DNA of 64,000 bases from Riptortus pedestris (GCA_019009955.1 CM032230.1:8920001-8984000), one strand, 5' to 3'. Positions 9,474 to 22,262 are shown, counted from the stretch's first letter. Notes: a model not told the origin generated them from the letters alone. Numbers and translations are program-made.

Positions 9474-11503
9474 AGTGTATAGAAACCGATTGAAGAGCAT
9501 AATAAGTTTAAGAAGATTAGTTCAATAACATTATTCCATGCGACCCATAATAACAGGGGAATTATGAATTTTTGAATTCCCCCTCCTGGTCTAATTTCAG
9601 GTACTAAAGAATATGACCTTAGTAATGAATGAAACTATTAAACAAAGGTCGGTATAGTGTTTCAGCAACGGATTTTTAAAAAAAAATATTTCGTAAAGGG
9701 AATAGTTATTAATAGGCCTTTTACTTCGTGGTTGTATTATTATGTTATTGAATGAGTTATTTTTCATATTCTTTTGTTTTCTAGGACTTGGTAAAGGAAA
9801 GAAGTTATCTGAGATGTTGGCAAAACTGTTTTTTTTTTTTTAAATTGCATAATTTTCGTAACAAAACTCATAGCTTTGTAGTATAAATTAAATTCTGTGT
9901 CATTTATTAACGTCCATTTTGTGCAATTGAGGATAATTGGGGCAGGTTATCACCCTTTTCTTGCTGAGGGGGATGTGCAAAAGTAAAGGAGAGTTAATGT
10001 GTTCTTTGCTTTCTGAATCGTCTCTTTATTAGGAACTTGCTGAGGTAAATGCAGTGCGTATTTATCATTTTTATCTCATTTTATAATGCAATGTATGGAT
10101 ATGAAACTGATGCACTAAAAATTCAATTGTTAATTCATATTTTAATCTTACCAACATTAATATATTAATGAAACATTGCACTTTTAGTGCATCAGCCATG
10201 TACGTGTTTTATTTTCATCTAAATACGGCTAATTATTTATACTTAATAAGACTGGCTACATCAAAGTTTACATGATGACGTTCAGTTTGTTCTTTGGACT
10301 CCCCAATGTTTTTAGCGGTTAAATGAAGAAAATTAGGCTCTAAGTTCATAAGTAAAAATCTTCAAATCTTATTACCATTATAAGTAATGTGCATACGGCA
10401 CAGTTTTTCTGAAAAATTTGATTCCATATTACTCTGGAACCAGTTGTGTCTCTGTCACCAAATTATTAACAAATGTTCATACTTTGAAGACGTGATTTGG
10501 GAATTAATTTCATAATTTTTGAATCCGTCCTTTTTGAGATACTCTTCTTCACATATTGAAAAAGTTCGCAGTTTAAGTATTTTTATAAATTTATATTAGA
10601 AAGAAACACAAACTTCTCAAGCTTCATATTTTTACAGGAAGCTTACCAATAAAAATACTGTAAAAGAAAAGAAAATTGGAGGTGAGTATTTTTTTTCAGT
10701 TAATTTTTAACCTTGGAGTTTATATCTGTTTATCTCCACTCTACTAAGATAACGAAAAACTATGCAAACAAAATCTAGACCATTATATTGTGAAAATTTC
10801 GGTTTTTATTTTGCCTTGATATCTTCAAAATTAACGGAGTTTAAACATTTAAGCAAAACTTGTTTTCAGATAAAAATCGGTTCGGAAGCGAACTGAAACT
10901 GTTTGCCAAAAAAAAAAAAAAAAAAAAAGCGTAACACATTTTTTAAACGCGGTTTTCAACTCAATTAGTATTCGGGAGCAACTGGTAAAAATATTGAGAA
11001 AAACAAACATGATGAGCAACATAGTCTGGATGATTTTTAATGGATTAACCATTTTGCAATTGTTTAAATGATAATTTTAGTTATAAAAACGATTTAGGAA
11101 TTAACGACAACCTCATTAATCAAGTTTAATTATGAGATAAACAATAATATTAATGTTGTTTGACAGGTGGTGGACTAGAGAGCGACACGTGTACGTGCTG
11201 TAGGGAGCCATTTTGTAAGGTGCGATGCCTAATAAGGGCACTTGAAAACTCAATCTAAACTTATAGCAAGTGGAATGGACTTTACTTGCTGGCTTCCATT
11301 AATCCAGCAATTAGTCCAATAGTTTTAGCACGTGCAGTAGACAGTCCCGGCTAGCCATTCACAGCCGTCACCAACACACATGCTTAAACATCCCACGCAA
11401 TTATACACTAAACACTGCACTGCACTGCTCATTTTTGGAAACATTTAGTCTGTTGGGTTAAGCAAGGCTTCCAAATAAAAATAAAGAATTGGTAAATAAA
11501 AAG
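9472..11503. other. AT-rich region, weak intron-like signals only
   Basis: Apart from a SINE scrap at 9901-9972 no repeat is recognised. T-rich acceptor-like words followed by short open stretches occur, such as TTTTGTTTTCTAG before 9784 and CATATTTTTACAG before 10638. The second is followed 44 bp later by a GTGAGT donor-like word. These are not enough to call exons. 11170-11460 is less AT-rich and looks single-copy. Confidence 0.35.
9901..9972 (-). mobile_element. SINE fragment, 3' half
   Basis: Reverse-complemented it reads AAGAAAAGGGTGATAACCTG then CAAAATGGACGTTAATAAAT, matching the body and tail of the SINE at 2826-3042. The tRNA-like head is absent. Confidence 0.75.
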
Positions 11504-12026
11504 TCTGTCACGCTGGGGCTGCATAAACTAAGCAGATTTCCCACGAGAAGTTTTACAATAGAGAAATCTGCCTAATAATAACAACTGTAGTAGTAAGAAA
11601 CCTCTAAAACTAAAACATTATTTAGGGCTTAATAACCCAGTAGTATCTAGCCCCATTCACGAGGGACGAATAGTTATAGAAACGGCCGCCAGAGCTCTCG
11701 GCGGAAAGTCGGAACATAGCCTACTGGTGACCACACGCAGAATACAAATGCAAATATCTCGGTTAATATTCAAATTACAGAATAAATGTATAGAACAATA
11801 TTTATAGTAAATTTAATTTGCAATAAGATTTATTCTATACAATTTTTCGATCAGACGCATAATAACGGAGATATTTTGAATTTTCGAAAATCCTCCCACT
11901 AAACCCCCCCTCCCACTGGTCCGATTTCAGCCATTAACAAACTTGATCTTCCTTTTTACATTAAACGATTAAATTCCGAGTTTGGTAAAGATCAAACAAA
12001 AATTGCGACCGCTAGAGCGTTAACAG

Positions 12027-12096
<70 letters not shown>

Positions 12097-12215
12097 GAAC
12101 GGACCTCATTTTCGTCATCGGTAGGATCGATGGTGGACTTTTGAAGAACTTTTTCGAAACTCGCATCATGAGTACGACCTCAATAGCTGATTTCCCTTAA
12201 GGGAAATCTGCTAAA
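11504..12215 (+). mobile_element. family A, short form, full length
   Basis: Runs from GTCTGTCACGCTGGGGCTGC through the short-form head (CGGCCGCCAGAGCTCTCGGC), the core, and a (TA)n of about 30 repeats at 12031-12090, to TTAAGGGAAATCTGCTAAAA. The next copy starts with no spacer, making a head-to-tail pair. Confidence 0.92.
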
Positions 12216-13121
12216 AGTTTATCACGCTGGGGCTGCGTTAACGTGAAGTTTAATAGATAAATCTATATAAGGGTAACGCATAACACCACACACACTACCG
12301 TCAATATTAAGAAAATAAATACAAACGGTAATGAGAAAGCTTTAAATCGATTTAATAACCTCCCTAAAGCATCTGAATTGTGAACAAACAGAACAACCAA
12401 CCTCAGAGAACTGAACAGATAGATAGAAATATTCCTCACTGGTATGAAAAACAATTACTGAAATATTTTTGAATATAAAATATTAATTTTGTTGAAAATT
12501 ACTTACTTTATCTAGTACTGTAATTTATAATGTATCACGATAATTTTTATCTCAATCACTCAAATTTTAGTAATCCAAGAACTTAAGAGGAAGAGCTGGG
12601 TTCAACAGAACATATTTTCATGTATCTCGTATAATATGTCTCTTGAAAACAATATTTGATATTTAAGCTTTGAATAATATGGTTTATAATATAACAGAAT
12701 AATGTTTATGTGACTTGAGTAAGAGGGGGGGGGTTGCTAACAACTGGAAACTAAAAAATGAAAATATCTCGGTTAATATTCAAGATTTATAATAATAGTT
12801 AAAGTACATTTAATTTGAAAAAAGGTTGGACTTATACAATTTTTTGATTTGACGTATAGTAACAGAGATATTTCGATTTTTCAAAACTCTCCCCTCTAAA
12901 TCACCCCTCCCACTCTTCCGTTTCCAGGTATCAACGAACTTTGAGCTTTCTTTTTACATAAAAACGATTAAATATCGAGTTTGGTAGTGATCAAATAAAA
13001 ATTACGACCGCTATATAACAGCCAAATATATGTATATATAATTCAATTTTGAACAGACCTTATTTTCGTCGTCTCCTGGGTAGGATGGATGGCTTTCCAT
13101 TATGAGAAATCTGCTAAAATA
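12216..13121 (+). mobile_element. family A, long form, second of a head-to-tail pair
   Basis: Starts GTTTATCACGCTGGGGCTGC directly after the CTGCTAAAA end of the previous copy. Has the long-form segment, a satellite-homologous part at 12610-12700, and a collapsed (TA)n of only a few repeats at 13025-13040. The 3' end is shortened (ATTATGAGAAATCTGCTAAA). Confidence 0.88.
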
Positions 13122-13198
13122 AGTAAATGAACAAATGAGTCGCAATTTAATAAAATGTCTCTTCCAAAAACAAAATATTATAATAATTATCTGTCCTG

Positions 13199-13261
<63 letters not shown>
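13199..13261. repeat. (GT)n microsatellite
   Basis: About 31 uninterrupted GT dinucleotides following CTGCT, then TTGTGTGGGTG. Confidence 0.97.
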
Positions 13262-13439
13262 GTGTGGGTGTATGAGTTTTCACTCACCCCAGTGTGTTTT
13301 AGGGAGTACAGAGTTTTATGTAAATAGTCACTAGTAAAAACTTATGTTTTATGTAAACCTTAATCATTTTAAATTTCTTTTATTCATTTTATACACCAAT
13401 TTTATTTTAATTATTGATTTATTTAATTAATATTTAAAT

Positions 13440-14036
13440 ATTTTATTAATGATTTCTTTATTGTCCAATATCAATAGTTTTGATTTGCAGTTTTCACCTA
13501 GCTTTGAATTTTGTCTTTATTTGTTCTCTTGCTCATTTATTTTTTATCTTTGCTGTGTTCAATATTTGTTTTTTGATTTCCATTCATGCTTTTTGAGTTC
13601 CATTTTGTTTTTGAGTTCCATTTACATTTTTGAGTTCTAGTTCCGTTTTTGTGTTTAATTTCGCCTTTTGTGTTCTATTTTTTTTATTCCAGTTCTGTTT
13701 TGAGTTGCGTTCCTATTTCTTTCCCATTTCTGTTTTGATATCATCTCTGTTTTTTGTGTTTTCTCTCTGTGTTTTGATCCTTTTATGTTTTGTAAATCCT
13801 TTGTTTGTTTTGTGTTCCTTTTGTGTTCTGTGTTCCTTTTGTGTTCTGTGTTCCTTTTGCGTTTTGTGTTCCTTATCTGTTTTGTTTTCTTTTTGTGCTT
13901 TGTGTTCCATTTCTGTTTTGTTTAATTTTGTTAATTTTTTTTGTTTTTTTTTGTTTTTTTTTTTTTTTTTTTTTTTTTAAGTTACAAATCCTTTAGTTTA
14001 GAGCAACATCGCCGAAGCTGCGAAGCTCCAATAAAT
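13440..14036 (+). mobile_element. T-rich 3' tail of a non-LTR retrotransposon (probable)
   Basis: A very T-rich stretch with a 20-bp sub-repeat (TGTTCCTTTTGTGTTCTGTG, three times at 13812-13870) ends in GAGCAACATCGCCGAAGCTG then CTCCAATAAATAAAT. The same ending, GCAACATCGCC...CTC..ATAAATAAA, closes the inserts at 36870-36977 and 52428-53003, both flanked by target duplications. This is therefore the 3' end of a retrotransposed family. No coding domain is present. Confidence 0.6.
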
Positions 14037-14248
14037 AAATGTCCCGCTGTGAAATGTGACGTCACGAGATACGAAGGCATAAACCGATCTCCCAACATTG
14101 CAGAGGACCAAAGTTGTAGTTATCGTTATTTGGTATTTTTACACTAAAATATTTTGATTTATTGATGAAAACTCTGAAAATAATTACTGAAAGCAGTTAG
14201 AGTGCTTTCATCACTTGTTAAGTAAGATATTTTTATTTGAATCTGTGA

Positions 14249-15019
14249 ATAAAACTCCGTAACGCAGCGGATGCGTAAGCTAAGCAGATTTCCCACGTGA
14301 AGGTCTACAATAGATAAATATACATACTGGTAACACCACCACGAGTAAGTGAATAAATACAAACGGTAATGATAAATCTTTCAGTTACAAGTTAATAAAA
14401 AGTGAAAGCGTCTGAATTGTAAACGAACAGGCCAGCCAACCTGAATTTACACCGGAAAGAAAAATCGTCAATGAAATATAACTCAATACAACATATTAAT
14501 TTTATTGAAAACTTTTACTATGGTTAATGCTGTAATTTGTAATGAATCAGAATAATTTTAATCTCAATTACTTACATTTTAGCAATCCAAGAACAAAAGA
14601 AGGGGGGGGACCTAGAGTAATTATTTGCATATATCTCACAATGTAAAAGTTCAATGAAAACAATATTCCTTATTTAACCTTGTAATGAAGTGGTTCATGA
14701 TGTAACAGCTTATTATTAATATAACATGGATGGGAGTGGGGGTTTACTGAATGCGGAAAACTATAAAATCCAAATATCTTGGTTAATATTCATGATACAG
14801 AAAATATGTATGGAACAATATTTATAGATCATTTGAAATAAGATTGGTTCTATACACTTTTTCGATCCGACTTATAGTAATGGAGATATTTTGAATTTTA
14901 CCCCCTCTAAACCTCCCCCCTCCCACTGATCCGATTTCAGCCATTAACGAACTTGATCTTTCTTTATACGTGAAACCATTAAATATGGAGTTTGGTTACG
15001 ATCAAACAAAATAGTGACC

Positions 15020-15101
<82 letters not shown>

Positions 15102-15224
15102 TTTGAACGGACCTTATTTTCGTCATCTCCTTGGTAGGATCGAGGGGCATTTGAGGAAATTTTTCAAAAATCGGGTCATGAGTACGACCTCAATAGCTGA
15201 TTTCCCTTAAGGAAAATCTGCTAA
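14249..15224 (+). mobile_element. family A, long form, full length
   Basis: Begins ACTCCGTAACGCAGCGGATG. Segments in order: long-form AT-rich part; satellite-homologous part (GTAAAAGTTCAATGAAAACA at 14643-14662 is the closest relative of the 82-bp unit); GGTTAATATTCATGATACAG; TTTCAGCCATTAACGAACTT. The core here is (TA)n at 15020-15058 followed by (CA)n at 15061-15098. The end is TTAAGGAAAATCTGCTAAAA. Confidence 0.93.
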
Positions 15225-16340
15225 AAAAAAGAAAGTAATGTTTGTGGGTGGTAGACATCAAATCTGCACTTTTGACATTCAAAATTTGTATGTCTTTGAA
15301 CACCGTTCTATCGCTCAATTCTAAACTAAACAAAAATACACATGCTTTTTTTAGTGGTTTGCAATAATGAGTTAAAAATGTGGGTCAAAGAAGAAATGCC
15401 GACTTTTGAGGCGCTCACTTAATAGTTAAAATTCATTTTTTGGGGGGTAATAAATAACGCCTGAATGATCTTGAGGAGCTACGACTTTGGTCCTTTGCAA
15501 TTTTACGATATTTCTAACGGTTTAAAAGATATTTCAATTGTGGGCCGCATTTATGTATCACCTCATAAACCGTTTCGTTCAACATCAAAGATCGTTGGTT
15601 CTTAAAATTGGACCCAGAATAGGTGGGAGGGGTGCTAAATGAGCTAACATGAAGTTTCTAATTAAAAAGTTTGAAATAAAAAGGAATAATATTTTTAATA
15701 CTACTTTAATTTATACTGGTTGCATTCCCTTAAATTTAGATTATTAAAACTTTAATGCCTGGAGAATCTAATATTATAAATGAGAGACCATTATTAAGGT
15801 GTAATCTTGAGCTCTGTTGTCGGGGTTAGAATCCTCTGTGGAAAAGAAATTAAATTATATGGAACAATAATGTTTTAAAAGTTCATTTAGCCCAAGCTTA
15901 AATTGAAAGTAATCTTCTTCATTGCCGAGTTGTTTTTTTTTCTTTTTTTTCATTTAACTTTCAAAGTGGTGTATATTGAAAATAATTTCTAATATTGAAT
16001 AGCTCATTATTTCGGGAAATTCGCCATTATATTTTGAATTTGTGAACAAAGTGGTTCCCTTTCTTGTTCCTCCCTTTCGCTAATGAACGGTAGGGGGAGA
16101 AGTCGTGGCTTGAGAGCTTATTCTTGGATCGATTTTTTAGTATTTCTTTTTTATTTTTTTTGGAGGGGATGTTTCCAATTAGCATCAAAGCCACCCCCCG
16201 GAGAAAATTAAGTCTCCCAAAGACCTTAATTAGTGTATCAAGAGTTAGAAGGGAAGCCTTCTCAATCTCAATAACAAAAAATGTTACTTCGCTTTTATTC
16301 CCGATTGGAACCGGAGAAGGAAAACCATCCAGTGATATCT
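15225..16340. other. AT-rich stretch without recognised feature
   Basis: No repeat family, array or convincing frame. Overlapping frames on both strands at 16027-16408 have no recognisable content and end in family A sequence. Confidence 0.4.
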
Positions 16341-16840
16341 CAGTGAAGGAATTATATATATATATACATTTGTCTGTTACCGCTCTAGCTGTCGCCATTA
16401 TTGTTTAATCGTTACCAAACTCAATATTTAAACGTTTTATGTAAAAAGAAAGATCAAGTTCGTTAACGGCTGAAATCGGAGCCGGTGGGGTTTAGAGGGG
16501 GAGAAATTTGAAAAATCACAATATCTCCGTTACTATACGTCGGATCGAAAAAATGTATAGAATCAATTTTATAGTAAGATAAATCTACTATAAATATTGT
16601 TATTTACATTTATTCCCTATCTTGAATATATCCATGTTATATGCATTTTTCAGCCTTCAGCAAAACCCCCACATCACGTATGTTACATAAACAATACTCG
16701 GTTATTCGAAGCTTAAATGCCAAATATTGTTTTCAAGAGGCATTTATTATACGAGATGTATGCAAATATGTTCCGGTGACCCCACCCCCTTCTTAAATTT
16801 TTAGATTACATAATTTTGATTGATAATTCTGACTCACTCA
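16341..16840 (-). mobile_element. family A, core and long-form part
   Basis: Starts at a short (TA)n, then TTTGTCTGTTACCGCTCTAG, GTTAACGGCTGAAATCGG, TCTCCGTTACTATACGTCGG and the satellite-homologous part in reverse (TTATTATACGAGATGTATGC). The terminal hairpins are missing on both sides. Confidence 0.85.
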
Positions 16841-17096
16841 AGTGTGAGATAAGATCTGTAGTGTGTCATACCAGCACTTGCGAAATCATCTTAGTTTATG
16901 TCGCACAGCGGACGCTATTATAGATAAAATACTTTGGTGCGTTAAAGAGTTTAAGATACCCGGTGCTGAGTGGTTCACTGGAAGAGGGCGTTGAAGAGGG
17001 AGCCTATGAAAGCGTCCTGGCCAAATAAATCATTGTGAAGAATTAAGGCATTTTACTACGATCATTCAAACAAGAGTACTGAGTTTGATACCTCTT

Positions 17097-17995
17097 TCAG
17101 CAGATTTCCATTAAGGGAAATCAACTATTGAGGTCGTACTCATAACACAATTCTCTATGTCCATCGATCCTTCCTAGGAGATGATAAAAATGAGGCCCTT
17201 TCAATATTGTGTATATTTACTTGTCTGTTTCCTCTCTATCGGTCGTAATTTTTGCTTGGTCGTTACCAAACTCGATATATATGTGTTTCAAACAATACTA
17301 AAGGCCAAGTTCGGTAATGGCTCAGTGGGAGGAGGGGTTTAGAGGGCGGAAGTTGAAAAATCCAAAATATTTCCGTTATTATACGGCGGTTCAAAAAATT
17401 GTATAAAACCAATCTTATTATGGGACAAGTTAATGAACTATAAATATCCATATATATACATTCATTCTCTGTCTTGAATATTAATCAAGATATTTGCATT
17501 TTTTAGTTGCCAGCCTTCAACAAACCCCCACTCCTACTTATGTGATATAAATAATACTCTGTTATATAATAAACCATTTTATTCGAAGTATAAATACCAA
17601 ATATTGTTTTCAAAAGACCTTTATGGAACGACATACATTCAAATTCGTTGTTTGACAACGTCATCAATTAAGTTCAAATTCTTGAATCGAAAATGTGTAT
17701 TTGATCTATACCAGACTCGATATTTACCGTTTTAATCAACACTAAAGATCACATTTGTTAGTGGCGGGAATCGGACTTAGAATATAATGGAGAATTGGAA
17801 ATTTCAAAATATCTCAGTTATAAGGAGACGGATCGTAATATGTTAAATAACCAATCTTGTTAAAACTATCGATGACGTACAGTTGTTGTTCTATACATTC
17901 GTAATACAAGTATTAAACGAGTTATTTGTACTTTCTTGTTTTCAGCATTCAGTACTTCCCACCCCCTCCCCATACTACCCATCGGTTTCAGCTTA
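17097..17995 (-). mobile_element. family A with a second, diverged core module
   Basis: Starts CAGCAGATTTCCATTAAGGG and runs through an almost lost (TA)n and the usual core to CAAAAGACCTTTATGG. From about 17690 a second module follows with the same order of words: AGACTCGATATTTACCG, CACTAAAGATCACATTTG, TATCTCAGTTATAAGGAG, then CCAATCTTGTTAAAACTATC. The same double-module arrangement recurs at 31795-32560 and 36987-37477, so it defines a subfamily. Confidence 0.8.
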
Positions 17996-18535
17996 GAGGT
18001 TTTTCCCTTAAAGAAAATCAGCTATTGAGGTCGTACTCATTTATCGTAAAAATTTTCTTCAAATGTCCATCGATCCTACCCAGGAGATGACGAAAATGAG
18101 ATCCGTTGAAAACTATATATATATATATCCGTCTGTTATCACTCTTGCGGTCGCAATTTTTGTTTAATCGTCACCAAACTCGGTATTTAATCGTTTTATG
18201 TAAAACGGAAGATCAATTTCGTTAATGGCTGAAATCGAAACAGTGGGAAGGAGATTTAGAGGGGGAAAATTAGGCATGTCTCCGTTACTATACGTCGGGT
18301 CGAAAATATGTATAGAACCAATCGTATTGAAAATTAAATTTCCTATAAATATTTTTATATACATTTATTCTCTATCTTGAATATTAACCGAGATATTTAC
18401 AAAGTGTAACAGACGAGCGGTGGTCGCTTCTATTCGTGTCCGGCGAAAGCTAGTTCGGCCGTTTCCGTAACTGTTCGGTTCTCGTATGGTGAGTTCTTTA
18501 TTGTATAACTTCACGTAGAATAGCTGATTTCCCTT
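17996..18535 (-). mobile_element. family A, short form
   Basis: Follows the previous copy directly: TTTTTCCCTTAAAGAAAATC, GAGGTCGTACTCATTTATCG, a short (TA)n at 18115-18128, and the core to ATTAACCGAGATATTTAC. The short-form head follows (AGCTAGTTCGGCCGTTTCCG). The outermost CTGCGTGACGGAC end is absent. Confidence 0.85.
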
Positions 18536-19107
18536 GTGATATATTCGCTATAAATAAAATTTAGACCTTGCTAGACCTCTAGTTTACTCGTTATCTGTGT
18601 AGTCGTTCAAAGCTTGCGATTGTTCTTGGTAGCAGATGAGGTGCAGCTTCTGAACGAAGGGTCATCTTGACGGCGATATTGATGAAGTATTTCATAGAGC
18701 CGGGACCTCAGAATCCAATTTCAGGAGATGGTTCCTTTGAAATCTTTGGTGTGGTTTTGGCCCGGGGAAACTAACGACGTGATTGGGGCGCTGGGACCCC
18801 TCGTAAAACCGGCCGTTCCCGGGCCTATAATGGAGGCGAGATGTCCTTTATTGCTCCATCCGACCGGGCGTTAAACTTTTACTGCTCCTTATTAAATGCC
18901 CCAAAAGCTTTCAATTATATTAGAAATATTTGTCTTCATCAAGTGGTTGTACCTCTTTGCTATGGGCTGATGTGTTCTCATCGATTGACTGCCCTGTCCA
19001 TAGCAAGAATATTTAGTTCTGTCTACCTAACTAAAAAAGGAACAGTACATAGCGGACGTTTGCTGCTAAAACTATTCAAAAACAGCAATGTACCAATCAA
19101 GAATATA
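18536..19107. other. G+C-richer unique stretch, no supported gene
   Basis: Contains a plus-strand frame from the ATG at 18841 that runs into a family A scrap at 19108. The frame has no recognised domain and its last third is repeat-derived. 18740-18840 is G+C-rich. Confidence 0.35.
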
Positions 19108-19302
19108 AGAGTTCTGTCACGCAGAGGTTGCGTGAGAAGCAGATATACCAAGTGTCGGAATGGTTGGCTAGAAATTCTAAACATATATTAGCAGGGAATT
19201 CCCTTAAGGGAAATCTGCTATTGAGGTCGTACTCATTACGCGATTTTTGAAAAATGTCCATCGATCCTATCCAGGAAATGACGAAAATGAGGAACGTTTA
19301 AA

Positions 19303-19357
<55 letters not shown>

Positions 19358-19390
19358 TGTTAACGCTCTAGCGGTTACAATTACGGTTAC
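19108..19390. mobile_element. two family A fragments, opposite strands
   Basis: 19108-19165 is a plus-oriented head (TCTGTCACGCAGAGGTTGCG). 19192-19390 is minus-oriented: AATTCCCTTAAGGGAAATCT, GGTCGTACTCATTACGCG, a (TA)n of about 25 repeats at 19305-19353, then CTGTTAACGCTCTAGCGG, where homology ends. Confidence 0.82.
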
Positions 19391-20034
19391 ACGGGTGTGT
19401 TCCCTCTCTGTATACATCTGATATATATTTAAAGCTCTGTGATGATAATCTACTTGAATTGAGGACTGTTTAAGTTAAAGTTAAAAATTATGAACACTAC
19501 TTTGAAAATCGGCCAACGGACGTATTTGCACACTAAAGTTTGGCCTACAACATGTCAAGTTAGCCCATACCTGCAGTAAAGGATCTTTGAAACCAAATCG
19601 GTGTAAGTAAACCAATTCAATTTATGTAACACGTTAAAAATTAAAATGAAACTTTTTTATTTATTAACATTAAATAAACAATCTAGAAGCAAACAATGAA
19701 AAAAAAAATCCAGAAAAAAATAGTAGCTCCCGGTGAGTTTCTATCTCGAAATTTCCGGCTACAAAAAAAAGGCAATATTCCCTGAGCCATGGGGGGACTC
19801 CTTGATAAAGATACGTTGGGAACAACTCATGAGATCCAGGCAACTTTTAACAATTTATTTTAGACGAACGCTTGAGAAGTGCGTTCTCTCACTTTAACAG
19901 AATTAGTTTCTCATCAGATACACAAAAACATTTCGTTCAAATCGGTGGGGGGAAGGCCATGCACACCCCTTCTAAGAGGATTTCCCACTGGTCAGACACA
20001 CTAGTGATAACATTTCCACATATTCTGACATATA
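19391..20034. other. no recognised feature
   Basis: AT-rich, no tandem structure, no convincing frame. Confidence 0.4.
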
Positions 20035-20160
20035 TATACATTTTCAATCGGACCCCATTTTTGTCTCCTGGTTCGATGAACATTTGAGGAAATATTTCGA
20101 AAATCTAATCTATTCAAAAAAGCATAAAGCTGATTTTCCTTCAGGGACCTGAAAAAAACC
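20035..20160 (+). mobile_element. family A, decayed 3' fragment
   Basis: CAATCGGACCCCATTTTTGT, CTCCTGGTTCGATGAACATT and a worn hairpin TGATTTTCCTTCAGGGA. Confidence 0.65.
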
Positions 20161-22209
20161 CCATTAAGATGAGTAAGTATTATAAAATATAATTTTTTTT
20201 AAAAATCTGTAATCATTCGTCAGTGAATCAGACCGAAAAATGGACTTTTAGTCTAGGCGCAATTGGACATTCCTTATAATGTTCCAATACTAGATGCTCA
20301 TACTTTTTAGATTAAAAATATAATGAGGTGTTTCATGGTCACAATTATTGCCCCAATTGTCAAAGTAACCTACACCCTTACCTTTAACGAGCAATATCAT
20401 GGCTGATAAGGTTTGCAATATCCCACACATTCCGGCATAGGCTCAATATTGCTTTCAATATCAAATATTGATCCAAATCGTAATATCTTGTAAATTATAT
20501 ATATATAATTGGGCTTTAAACGCTCACTATTATTGTCAATACTCGTGTCTTCGTTAGTCAACGGGGCGATTTAGAGGAGCCCCCTAGGATTTAGAATTAT
20601 TATGAAATAAAACATGGTTGTCTTTAGATAACTATCTTGGTGAGCACAACTAACAGAAACATAGGTATAATCAGATTAATAATGACCCACCTAATTATAA
20701 TGAAAAGTATAAAGACGAAGAAAGATGGTGCAATAGTGCACTCTTGTATCTAGTACATTTACTAAAAACATTATATTGAGAATTATTAAAAAACAAAAAT
20801 ATTTAAAAGGAAACAATTAAAAACAATGCATTTAAAAATGACACCCCTCCGGGAAAAAATATGACAACATTTTTCAGCCATTCTGTTGTTATACCATAGA
20901 AGAATGCATGGAGGTGTTGCTTGTAGTAAGAAGTAATTAGGAAACTTTGTTACCCGTCTTTGTTGTGTTGAAATAGAAATAGCTCACGTTATCAACGTTC
21001 ATTGATAGATATTTAAAAAGAATCGCAAATCTATCTTGGAACACGAATTGTAGTTAGTGATTTTGAATTTGATTGATAAAGCAAATGTTTACTGAGATAT
21101 TCATGATTATTCACGTCTAAGTAAACTCCCCCCCCCCTCCTACATGAAAATTTAGATTCTCGTATGTTATACCTTGGGATAATTGATTCACAAATGAAGG
21201 ACACGGCTTTGTACTTTAATGCTATAGTTGTTAGAATGATCTGAAACGTAAAAACAAAAACAAAAAAAAAAATGATTCCCACCGAATTTAAATAGAAAAT
21301 TTGACATTACTATGAATTTTAATTATATATATATAAGTATATAAAGTATAACATTTTAAAATTCAAGTTGAAGTAGTTTTTCTGATAATTTTCTATGATT
21401 CGTGAAGGTTTGAAGGAGTTTTTGTGCAATTTTGTTAAGACCTCAAAACTCTATCAACATCCTAATAGCATCTTTTTCAAAAGTATAACAGCTAAAAGGA
21501 GGATGTATCATAGTATGCAAGTATATATGTGAACTAATGAAATGCTTCACTTTTCTTATGGAAACGCATATTTCTTTTATATTTATAAGAAACTGGACTC
21601 TTACAAATATAAAATGTAATCTACGTGTGACGTCGGCACTGATTTATCTGCAAAGGAAATCTGTTGATCAGTGGCCTAGAGGCTCTTCTATTTCCTTTTA
21701 TTAATTTGTTATCAGAAATCTGCCTGTGGAAGTAGGTGACATGTCGGTTTCCACAAGGGCAGCTCTTTCAGACCATTCATGCTCGCTTCAGTTGGGCTCA
21801 TTCGACAATGGTCACCCATTTCTTCCATTTTTATTGACAAGGGACAGCAATAGGATCAGAGAACAAACAATATCTCGCTCCCATTCACACATCCATATTC
21901 GCTTTGAGCAAACAAAGCGAGGTCACCATTGGGTTTTTCTCGCGGCACATATGTCGGCTCGATGCTTTTAGTCCGGGCTTTATCGACTGGAAAATCTAAT
22001 GCCGAGTTATCGAATCAATTCACACTTGTCCCCTTCGAGAAGAATGGCTGATTAATGAATACGGTGATTATGATTACACCAATCAAATATAATAGTATGG
22101 TATTTGGGTTTTTTTTTTGTTTTTTCAGCTTCTGACATAGAAATATTAATAAGCAGGAACTGCTTAGTTATGAATAAATATATTAGTGTTAGTTAGCACT
22201 AACCAGAGA
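20161..22209. other. AT-rich stretch, no gene or repeat recognised
   Basis: Two kilobases with almost no family A, unusual for this window. 21650-21990 is richer in G+C with a short plus frame (21726-21971) lacking any recognisable motif. Confidence 0.4.
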
Positions 22210-22262
22210 TCTTGCAAATCACCATCGATGTGGGGCACAAACCAAATAAATAAAATAAAATT
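22210..22262 (+). mobile_element. short retrotransposon-like tail
   Basis: AAATCACCATCGATGTGGGG followed by CACAAACCAAATAAATAAAA. The same ending occurs at 52686-52735 (CAATCACCATCGCTGTGGGG), so it is a dispersed A-tailed 3' end. Confidence 0.55.

Noticed and set aside
13630..13996. Overlapping frames rich in F, L, C and V
   Set aside because: Translation of a T-rich retroelement tail with a 20-bp sub-repeat, not a membrane protein.
18841..19191. Plus-strand frame of 116 codons
   Set aside because: Its last third is family A sequence and nothing in the rest is recognisable.
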